NCBI GenBank assembly: GCA_041685645.1
Contig: JAWLFI010000070.1
Coordinates: 1 to 12,656 of the forward strand
From: JAWLFI01 sp041685645
Lineage (GTDB): Bacteria > Bacteroidota > Bacteroidia > Chitinophagales > Saprospiraceae
DNA: 12,656 bases
Reading direction: 5' to 3'
Shown here: piece after piece, positions 6,649 to 12,656 of the stretch
Layout of the letters: each line of letters begins with the position of its first letter
Position numbering within the stretch: the stretch's first letter is position 1
The notes under the pieces: model-generated
Database searches by the model: none
Seen by the model: the letters and a program-made list of their open reading frames with translations, nothing else
Told to the model about the DNA's origin: nothing
Translations under genes and position numbers: made by a program

Positions 6649-7875
6649 TTAGTTATCGTGTTGGCGTTTCTTCATATTCCTATTGCTCTCCGGAGGTTGG
6701 GTTGATGAATAAGTGGTGTCTCCTCTATTGGCGGAGCTGGCAAATTCAAACTCAGGTTGCCCTGCATCTACCCAGGCTGTATACCAGCTGCTCCCTATGG
6801 CCCAAATACTAGCTCTCATTCGATCTTCAACCATTCCCTCCATTTCGGATTGATAGGCATTGGCAAATGCTTTACATTGAGTCAGAGTCGTTCGACCTAA
6901 TCGCTCATCGAAACACATCTGCTGATTTTCCGGGAAGGTTTCTCTCAAACGACGCTCGACACCCAAAACGCTATCGACTAAACTATGGCTGACCGTAACC
7001 ATATCCCAAAAAAACTGAGATTTGTCGCTCTGATACTCAGCCTCATCGACAAAAAAGTCATAATCCTCTGAAAATAATTCCGGAACTCTACTTTCCCAAA
7101 AGGCGTGGATACCCAGCTGGTCTGTCAGTTGACCATTGTAATTTTCCGTGGTGTGCAGGGGGACATGGGCATCCCCGATATAATGGCCAATTTCAGCAGA
7201 TAAGCGTAAAATAAGCGGTACGTTTTTATCCACAAAAGCCTCCGTGAGTCGGTACTGCATTTGTTCCAGGTGGTAAGGTAAAACACCGTGTTCAGAAAAA
7301 TTATCAGTCCAAAAAAGGCGATCGCCTGGAACGGGGACGCGCGTATATTTTTGGAAGGTGTCAGCTGACATCGACCAGTCTTCCTCGTAGTACTTTGGCA
7401 AAATATAATCGTCGAACAACTCCAGTAGTGTAGACCTGGAGACTTCATATTCCCCGGCAATTGTCATTTGGTCGCTTTCATCCCAGGCAATATGGCCCGC
7501 TCGTTTATACCAGAGTGTATCCGATCCATCCACTGTATAAATGTCTGCATATTGAAAAAGCACCTTATTCCACTCTTTTGGCAGTGTATCTACTGGCAAT
7601 TCATTTTCCCAAATATCCAGATCGATATAATGGCGAATCGCTTCGAAAACGGAGGCATATCTGCGTTTGTCGGGATCAACGGCATGTTCCCTTAAATATT
7701 CAATATTGCCTTTAAAGAGGGGCAGCATATCGAAGGGCAGGGTAAAAACAGCTAATTCGTTAATGCGTCGATGAGCAAAAAAACCCCAATCATCTGACTT
7801 TGACTCCAGAGGTTGCTCTGAAAGAAACACAATGAGGAAACAGATGAGGAATGATATTTTAGCTACTTGTTTCAT
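6649..7875 (-). CDS. Exported zinc-dependent S1/P1 nuclease / phospholipase C-fold enzyme
   Basis: A 408-residue exported protein with an N-terminal signal (MKQVAKISFLICFLIVFL). The start at 7875 overlaps the DUF4340 stop as ATGA. The fold family uses nine residues to hold three zinc ions, and each has a counterpart at P1-nuclease-like spacing: Trp30 and His35 (WGFFAH), Asp67 (AVDPDK), His82 (RHYID), His231, Asp235 and His241 (HYIGDAHVPLH), His257 and Glu261 (HAFWE). The last is Glu as in bacterial phospholipase C rather than Asp as in P1 nuclease. The spacing between His82 and His231 is about 150 residues against about 56 in P1, so there is a large insertion (about 90-225). The C-terminal 30 residues are polar and probably disordered. 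Such proteins hydrolyse phosphodiester bonds of single-stranded nucleic acid or phospholipid; which one cannot be read from sequence. It should act in the periplasm or outside. Confidence 0.85.
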   Translation of the reverse strand: MKQVAKISFLICFLIVFLSEQPLESKSDDWGFFAHRRINELAVFTLPFDMLPLFKGNIEYLREHAVDPDKRRYASVFEAIRHYIDLDIWENELPVDTLPKEWNKVLFQYADIYTVDGSDTLWYKRAGHIAWDESDQMTIAGEYEVSRSTLLELFDDYILPKYYEEDWSMSADTFQKYTRVPVPGDRLFWTDNFSEHGVLPYHLEQMQYRLTEAFVDKNVPLILRLSAEIGHYIGDAHVPLHTTENYNGQLTDQLGIHAFWESRVPELFSEDYDFFVDEAEYQSDKSQFFWDMVTVSHSLVDSVLGVERRLRETFPENQQMCFDERLGRTTLTQCKAFANAYQSEMEGMVEDRMRASIWAIGSSWYTAWVDAGQPEFEFASSANRGDTTYSSTQPPESNRNMKKRQHDN

Positions 7876-8879
7876 CCTGCAAAAAAGTGTTCATATCCTC
7901 GAAAAACAGGACGCCACAACAAATGCTGAGCCAATGCGATATCCAGCGTGGCCGGTAAAACTACATAGTATCGAAACTCAAAAAACTGATAGGGAGATTG
8001 GGAGTTCGGCCCTTGAATATCTTGGGAGGACTGCGGCATAAAGACAATCCGCTGCGTATCTGCGTCCATAGAAATAACCTCTAACTCGGCAAAAGGAGTC
8101 ATTTGGAGAACGGTATCAATCTGAGGTCTGTCATTAACATAGGTCAACAATCCCTTCCGCCGAAATTCCTGAAGGTAGGCTTTGGCTCTTTCATTCAGAA
8201 ATTGTCTAGTAATGAGCGGTCGATCAATCAGGGGCTCAACGCGAAATTGACCTTCACTTTCTTGAATAATACGAAAGGATTCTTCGGGTTGGCGCGGATA
8301 ATTGAGCTTCACTTCACTGATATCCGAAGGATCGTAATCCAGCACCTGGCGACGCCACCAGCCCGCCTCTTGTATGTCGAATCGAGCTCGCATAGATCCT
8401 TCAAAGCCGGGAAGTCCCATGAGATAAAACCGCTCCCCTCCTTCCATATAATAATAGGTACCATTGCCATCATTGGCATCACTACCAATGTAGTACGATC
8501 GCAGTCTGTCATCATCTTCATCAAAGATCTGAACTTTGATACCAAAGGTGACAAAGTCCTTTTCGATTTTTGGATATTTACTGCGAGCCGGCTGAGATAA
8601 AATGGAAACCTGTGTCAATCCGGTCAAAAGGTTTCTCACCAAATGGGGTCGGATTCTCCGCTCGCCCTGAACGTACCAATCTTCTCCTTCTCTTTCAATA
8701 ACTAATGGGCTTCCAGAGCGCTTAGTTAAGATCACTTTATGGATATCCTCTTCGTTCTCGACGGCAAAAAACCGATCCGCCATCACATCGGAATTATTAT
8801 TCTCATTACCACTAAAATAGAATATCATAGCTACGATAAGCAAGAGAAAGCCCAAAAGTAAAATAACTCGTCGATTCAT
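7872..8879 (-). CDS. DUF4340 domain-containing membrane-anchored protein (Gld transporter neighbour)
   Basis: A 335-residue protein with one N-terminal membrane segment (about 5-22, after MNRR) and the rest probably periplasmic. Residues about 45-200 fit the DUF4340 pattern: a beta-rich block with IHKVILTKRSGSPLVIEREG and DWYV, then RPHLVRNLLTGLTQVSI, a FVTFGIKVQIFDED strand, SYYIGSDANDGNGTYYYMEG, and MRARFDIQEAGWWRRQVLDY. DUF4340 proteins commonly sit next to or are fused with GldG-type subunits of ABC-2 transporters, so an accessory subunit of the GldAFG complex is a reasonable inference, though no activity is established. The ATG at 8879 is 6 bp after the gldG stop, and its own TGA overlaps the next ATG. 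There is no lipobox and no catalytic motif that I can recognise. Confidence 0.78.
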   Translation of the reverse strand: MNRRVILLLGFLLLIVAMIFYFSGNENNNSDVMADRFFAVENEEDIHKVILTKRSGSPLVIEREGEDWYVQGERRIRPHLVRNLLTGLTQVSILSQPARSKYPKIEKDFVTFGIKVQIFDEDDDRLRSYYIGSDANDGNGTYYYMEGGERFYLMGLPGFEGSMRARFDIQEAGWWRRQVLDYDPSDISEVKLNYPRQPEESFRIIQESEGQFRVEPLIDRPLITRQFLNERAKAYLQEFRRKGLLTYVNDRPQIDTVLQMTPFAELEVISMDADTQRIVFMPQSSQDIQGPNSQSPYQFFEFRYYVVLPATLDIALAQHLLWRPVFRGYEHFFAG

Positions 8880-8885
8880 AATGTG

Positions 8886-10583
8886 TTAGTTGACGTACTT
8901 CTTAAATCTCCAATAACGGAATATCAATCCAAATAGGAGTAGTGCAATGATAGGTAAACCAATATTAAAGAATTGCCAGAAACTTCGCTCCTCTTCCGCC
9001 CGCACCCTATCCAGCAAGCGCAGTTTCACTTCTTTAGTCCGGGCATCTAAAACGGTAGAACCATTGATTAAATATTCGACCAAATTAGTCATAAATTGTT
9101 TGTTGTCGTAGACTGTTCTTTCATAACGATTATAGCCCATTGGTCTAAAGTCATCTCTCGTTTCCCCACTTCTATTTGTAATGATTTCAGGAAAGGTAAC
9201 TACAGCCATTCTGGTTTTTTCCGGGCTCAACTCATTAAACTCCAGGTCAAGTTCTTCCATACCCTGAAGCATCTCCTCCGTAATTCTATTTTCATAGTGT
9301 GAAGAGAACTGACCTTCGTAAATATACGACATGGGAATTTGAGACTTATTGAACTTGTCGGGTTCCGGCTCATACCTCAGTACCTCAAAATTCAATCGCA
9401 TGGGGGCAAATTGTCGGCGAGAATATTTGGAGGACTGTAATAGCGGCGTTTTCCGAACGGGATATTTGGTTTTCAGACTATCCACAGAATTGGGAAATAA
9501 TAGGTTCACCCGTCCCATACTTTTAGTGATCGAATGATCGGACTTCGGTTGTACAATCGGATGATAATACCAGGGAAAGAGCTCCAGCTGTGGAGAGCCT
9601 CCAGACTGCCCTATGCGCAGTGGAATCCGGCTACATTCCAAATCGAGAACCAGATCCGGATTGACCCGAATTCCGTAGTTGAACAACAAATCATCGAGAT
9701 TGGTCTCGATCTCGCGGGGCACGTATTGTTTTTTGCCATGCAGACTATCCAGGTGAACATCGAGCTTATTGACCAGCCACAATATACTTCCGCCATTCAT
9801 GACGTATTGATCCAAAACGAACTTCTCTTTTTCAGAAAATGGGGATCTCGGCTGAGCGACAATGATTAGCTCTACATTCGGAGGAATGAATGTAGCGCTA
9901 TCCAGATCAAAGCGACCAAATTGATAGAATTTATTCAGGGTATTTCTAAAATCGCCCGCGCGCTCCGGAGAAATCTCTCCATGCCCCTGAGTAAAAGCGA
10001 TCAACGGTTTGGTCTTAGATCGCAATTTGTGCAGCGCATTGGCAAACTTATATTCCAGCAGACTTATACTATTGTTGAGAACGACCTCCTCATTCATTCC
10101 CGAAGTTTGTTCTTCTAAAAGATTTACCACTGCTTCTTGTTCTCCGTATGATACAATAGCGTAGGGATAAATCAGCCGCTCTGTCACTTCATCACTCTCC
10201 TTTGTTCTAAAATTGACAGGCACAATACCTCGATCGGAGAGCACTTTTCTATTTCGATTTATCTCTTCAGTAGAGCCTTCCGAAGGGTTTTCAAATCGGA
10301 CTTCTATCAAGCCATTCTGTTTCTGGAGATCTGACAGAAATTCACGAGTGGAGGTTTGAAGACGCTTAAATCCCGCGGGGAAAGATCCTTCCAGCAGCAC
10401 GCGAATATATACGGGTTGCTTCAATGAATCGACGATCTTTTCAGTGGATTCCGTGAGGGTGTACTTCTTTTCTTCCGTCCAATCCCATTTCACATAGACG
10501 TATGAGGCTAAAACATTGATAGACACCAATACGCCAAAAGCGATCAAAATGCCAAATACATCATTTTTCTTCCTACTATTCAT
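8886..10583 (-). CDS. gldG: Gliding motility-associated ABC transporter exported subunit GldG
   Basis: A 565-residue protein with one transmembrane helix near the N-terminus (about 9-30) and one near the C-terminus (about 538-556), enclosing a large periplasmic part; length and layout match GldG. The N-terminal part carries DWTEEKKYTLTESTEKI and a thioredoxin-like/DUF4350-like region, then KPLIAFTQGHGEISP (about 192-206) and VLDQYVMNGGSILWLVNKLD (256-275). Later family features are PWYYHPIVQPKSDHSITK (about 337-354) and the C-terminal TNLVEYLING with RTKEVKLRLLDRVRAEE just before the last helix. GldG works with GldF and GldA and was identified through gliding mutants of Flavobacterium johnsoniae; what the transporter moves is unsettled. 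The start is 3 bp after the gldF stop. No frameshift or missing block is visible. Confidence 0.92.
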   Translation of the reverse strand: MNSRKKNDVFGILIAFGVLVSINVLASYVYVKWDWTEEKKYTLTESTEKIVDSLKQPVYIRVLLEGSFPAGFKRLQTSTREFLSDLQKQNGLIEVRFENPSEGSTEEINRNRKVLSDRGIVPVNFRTKESDEVTERLIYPYAIVSYGEQEAVVNLLEEQTSGMNEEVVLNNSISLLEYKFANALHKLRSKTKPLIAFTQGHGEISPERAGDFRNTLNKFYQFGRFDLDSATFIPPNVELIIVAQPRSPFSEKEKFVLDQYVMNGGSILWLVNKLDVHLDSLHGKKQYVPREIETNLDDLLFNYGIRVNPDLVLDLECSRIPLRIGQSGGSPQLELFPWYYHPIVQPKSDHSITKSMGRVNLLFPNSVDSLKTKYPVRKTPLLQSSKYSRRQFAPMRLNFEVLRYEPEPDKFNKSQIPMSYIYEGQFSSHYENRITEEMLQGMEELDLEFNELSPEKTRMAVVTFPEIITNRSGETRDDFRPMGYNRYERTVYDNKQFMTNLVEYLINGSTVLDARTKEVKLRLLDRVRAEEERSFWQFFNIGLPIIALLLFGLIFRYWRFKKYVN

Positions 10584-10586
10584 TGC

Positions 10587-11318
10587 TTACCACCTTCTAC
10601 TTGACAATTTAACCTGCGTACAGAAAAGAAAAAAGCTAATTAAGCTCAAAAAATAAATAAGGTCTCGACTATCGATCAAGCCCTTGGAAAGAGAAGCATA
10701 GTGATAATCCATTCCAAAGCTTTGAATGACATCATCTATAGAAGCATAGAAAATGGGTAATTTACTCAAATACAGGAATGATAAATACAAAAGAAAAGAG
10801 ATTACCACAGCCAGTAAAAAAGCTACGATTTGATTTGAACTCAAACTCGAGGAAAAAACACCAATCGCCGCAAAGGTAGCGCCGAGTAGAACCAATCCGA
10901 AGTAGGATCCCCAGACCGCTCCGGTATCTATATTGCCCCTGGGAGACCCCAAATCGTATATAGAGTAAAAATATAACAAGGTGGGCAACAAGGCAAATAC
11001 GACCAGACTAACTACGGCCAGATATTTACCCAAAACAATTTTGAAATCGGTCAATGGTTTTGTGGATAGTAACTCGATAGTTCCCGCCTGAAATTCCTCC
11101 GAAAACGTCCGCATGGTAATAGCCGGAATCAAGAAGAGGAATATAAATGGAGACAGGTCAAACAACTGCGCCAATGTAGCATAATTGTAATGCAGTACAC
11201 TGGTGTCGGGAAAAACCCACATAAACAACCCCAGCAGAATTAAAAAAACACTGATCACCAGATACCCCGTGATAGAACTGAGAAAAGCAACAATTTCTTT
11301 GCGATAAATCGCCCACAT
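10587..11318 (-). CDS. gldF: Gliding motility-associated ABC transporter permease GldF
   Basis: A 243-residue ABC-2 type permease with about six membrane spans (about 15-36, 52-69, 97-120, 138-157, 164-184 and 219-234). It begins MWAIYRKEIVAFLSSITGY, the typical cytoplasmic start of GldF. After span two comes TMRTFSEEFQAGTIELLSTK (68-87), the coupling region that should contact the ATPase. It forms the membrane channel of the GldA-GldF-GldG complex in the inner membrane. It lies between gldA (4-bp gap) and gldG (3-bp gap), an arrangement that strongly supports the assignment. Length is normal for the family and no anomaly is visible. Confidence 0.92.
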   Translation of the reverse strand: MWAIYRKEIVAFLSSITGYLVISVFLILLGLFMWVFPDTSVLHYNYATLAQLFDLSPFIFLFLIPAITMRTFSEEFQAGTIELLSTKPLTDFKIVLGKYLAVVSLVVFALLPTLLYFYSIYDLGSPRGNIDTGAVWGSYFGLVLLGATFAAIGVFSSSLSSNQIVAFLLAVVISFLLYLSFLYLSKLPIFYASIDDVIQSFGMDYHYASLSKGLIDSRDLIYFLSLISFFLFCTQVKLSSRRW

Positions 11319-11322
11319 AATT

Positions 11323-12231
11323 CTATGATTCTTTCGTCAGAAGTTGGAAAATATCTTCCAGACTCGATTCCTTTCTTTCCAAATGCAATACAGTATAACT
11401 ATTTTCATTGACCCATTGAAATACCTTTTCGACTCCATTGGAATTGGAGTCAAACACCAATTCAAAGCTCCCCCCTTGTGTCTTCACATTTCTCACCTTT
11501 GGGATCGATTGCAAAGCTTCCATGGAGACCGCCTCTTTGATTTTAAGGCGAACCACTTCAGTATCATCACTATTTCGACTCAGTAAATCGATATTATCAT
11601 CGGCGACAATTTTCCCCTTGTTTATAATAATGACTCGATCGCAAATCGCCTGTACTTCCTGCATAATATGCGAAGAAAATAAAACGGTTTTATCCTTACC
11701 AAAGTCACTGATCAAGGCGCGAATTTCAGACAATTGATTAGGATCCAAACCCGCTGTCGGTTCATCGAGAATCAAGACCTCGGGATCGTGAATCATCGCC
11801 TGTGCCAATCCGACGCGCTGGCGATATCCCTTAGATAATGAGCCAATTTTTTTATTTTCTTCTCGACCTAAGCCCGTGATGCCAATCATCTCACGCACTC
11901 GCTGCTCCGGATGCTCCAATTGGTGAATCCGGGAAACGAAATGCAAAAACTCTTTCACGTACATATCGAGATACAATGGATTGTGCTCGGGCAAATATCC
12001 CACCTTTCGCCTGAGTTCTAAGGATTCATTCTCTACATCGTATCCCGCCACTTCAGCTCGTCCGGCATTGGGTGGTATGAAAGCCGTCAAAATTTTCATG
12101 CAAGTGGATTTCCCCGCACCATTGGGTCCAAGAAAGCCTACGACTTCTCCTTCCTGAATGGAAAAAGACACATTGTCTAAAGCCTTTTGCTCGCCATATA
12201 TCTTAGTCAAGTCCTGAACCTGTATGGACAT
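11323..12231 (-). CDS. gldA: Gliding motility-associated ABC transporter ATPase GldA
   Basis: A 302-residue cytoplasmic ATPase of the ABC-2 (drug/lipid export) class. Motifs in order are Walker A GPNGAGKST (35-43), a Q-loop region YLPEHNPLY (79-87) with Glu instead of Gln, the signature SLSKGYRQRVG (131-141) in place of canonical LSGGQ, Walker B VLILDEPTAGLDP (152-164), and H-loop SSHIMQEV with His188. The Glu and KGYRQ variants are normal for this subfamily. Residues about 222-302 form a C-terminal extension typical of GldA-like proteins. It should power the GldFG membrane partners encoded immediately downstream; direct adjacency to gldF and gldG supports GldA over a generic ABC ATPase. In F. 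johnsoniae gldA lies apart from gldFG, so the unbroken order here is informative. The ATG is 4 bp after the truB stop. Confidence 0.88.
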   Translation of the reverse strand: MSIQVQDLTKIYGEQKALDNVSFSIQEGEVVGFLGPNGAGKSTCMKILTAFIPPNAGRAEVAGYDVENESLELRRKVGYLPEHNPLYLDMYVKEFLHFVSRIHQLEHPEQRVREMIGITGLGREENKKIGSLSKGYRQRVGLAQAMIHDPEVLILDEPTAGLDPNQLSEIRALISDFGKDKTVLFSSHIMQEVQAICDRVIIINKGKIVADDNIDLLSRNSDDTEVVRLKIKEAVSMEALQSIPKVRNVKTQGGSFELVFDSNSNGVEKVFQWVNENSYTVLHLERKESSLEDIFQLLTKES

Positions 12232-12235
12232 AATG

Positions 12236-12656
12236 TTAGTCTTCTACTTCTTGCATCAATAAATCGAACAACTCCTGTACATCAAACGCACGAGAAGCGG
12301 AAAATGCTCCTATGGCTGATCTCTTTAGTTGGCTTAAGTATCCTCCCACACCGAGATCTCGTCCCACATCAAAAGCAAAGGAGCGAACGTAAGTGCCTTT
12401 GGAACAGTTCATGGTAAAATTAATATAAGGATTGTCAAATTCCTCAATGCTAAGGCCTAAAATCTGAACCGTCCGCAATTTTCTCTCTACGGTTTGTCCT
12501 TCCCTTGCCAATTCGTACAATTTTTTCCCTCCTTTCTTCAATGCTGAGAACATAGGTGGCTGTTGTTTTATTGTTCCCACATATAAAGAAAACGTTCTTT
12601 TCACCATCTCATAAGTTATGTGATCCGTGGACTGGATATTTTCTTCGGGATATTCG
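12236..12656 (-). CDS. truB: tRNA pseudouridine(55) synthase TruB, 5'-truncated by window edge
   Basis: The C-terminal 139 codons of TruB, which makes pseudouridine 55 in the T-loop of most tRNAs. The frame stays open to the right edge, reading EYPEENIQSTDHITYE before the Met at 12607, so that Met is internal and the gene starts outside the window. Family landmarks are IKQQPPMFSALKKGGKKLYE (about 12572-12513), NCSKGTYVRSFAFDVGRDLG (about 12412-12353, the conserved CSKGTYxRS block) and LSQLKRSAIGAF. The catalytic Asp is in the missing N-terminal part. It ends 4 bp before gldA and so appears to be co-transcribed with the gliding transporter genes. In many Bacteroidota an undecaprenyl-diphosphatase gene precedes truB; that cannot be seen here. 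Confidence 0.95.
   Translation of the reverse strand, partial: EYPEENIQSTDHITYEMVKRTFSLYVGTIKQQPPMFSALKKGGKKLYELAREGQTVERKLRTVQILGLSIEEFDNPYINFTMNCSKGTYVRSFAFDVGRDLGVGGYLSQLKRSAIGAFSASRAFDVQELFDLLMQEVED

Noticed and set aside
7461..7715. Two overlapping + strand frames inside the zinc-enzyme gene.
   Set aside because: They are antisense to the insertion region of a gene with a clear start, signal peptide and ligand set; their composition is unlike a real protein.
8322..8332. atccgaaggat, resembling the GAA-loop hairpin of the element at 684-708.
   Set aside because: It is only 11 bp, sits inside normal DUF4340 coding sequence and lacks the flanking ccc/gaa and gaa/ggg arms; coincidence.
11323..12231. 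The GldA Q-loop Glu and KGYRQ signature as possible signs of a dead ATPase.
   Set aside because: These variants are usual in this ABC-2 export subfamily, and Walker A, Walker B and the H-loop are intact.
1..12656. Defence island, prophage, CRISPR array, toxin-antitoxin pair, tRNA or rRNA genes.
   Set aside because: No direct-repeat array, cloverleaf, rRNA block, integrase, transposase or small paired genes are visible; coding space is almost fully taken by the ten listed genes.

Overview
The window is a stretch of a Bacteroidota chromosome. Three things point there: a secreted subtilisin with a type A type IX secretion (T9SS) C-terminal sorting domain, an intact gldA-gldF-gldG gliding ABC transporter set, and a TAnnTTTG-type -7 promoter box. 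Base composition is moderate and starts lack strong Shine-Dalgarno sequences, which also fits. The mix of T9SS cargo, Gld genes and an interspersed GC-rich palindromic element would suit a Saprospiria-like lineage, but that placement is inference.

Layout. (1) Bases 1-721, + strand: the 3' part of a short-chain dehydrogenase/reductase gene cut by the window edge; its last 26 codons lie inside a GC-rich, highly structured element (about 642-771). (2) 791-2752, - strand: an exported TPR / PD40 beta-propeller protein with two C-terminal SPOR-like domains. (3) 2753-2883: a divergent promoter region with a perfect TAnnTTTG box for the - strand gene. (4) 2884-5532, + strand: an S8 peptidase with GEVED and T9SS sorting domains. 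(5) 5533-5672: a 140-bp convergent spacer. (6) 5673-12656, - strand: one tightly packed gene string, read right to left: truB (cut by the right edge), gldA, gldF, gldG, a DUF4340 protein, a P1-nuclease/phospholipase C-fold zinc enzyme, and a DUF368 (PopT-type) transporter. Gaps are 4, 4, 3, 6, -4 and 1 bp, so this is almost certainly one operon continuing upstream of the window.

How the genes may work together. GldA (ATPase), GldF (permease) and GldG (membrane-anchored exported subunit) form an ABC-2 type complex linked genetically to gliding and T9SS function; the DUF4340 protein has the layout of an extra accessory subunit. The two distal genes add an envelope enzyme with a full P1-type zinc site and a probable undecaprenyl-phosphate translocase, so the operon may couple envelope remodelling or lipid-carrier recycling to the Gld complex (inference). 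The propeller/SPOR protein recalls the T9SS component PorE but has SPOR domains instead of an OmpA domain, and it sits head-to-head with a T9SS cargo protease. No rRNA, tRNA, CRISPR array, integrase or insertion sequence is visible. No spacer exceeds 300 bp.
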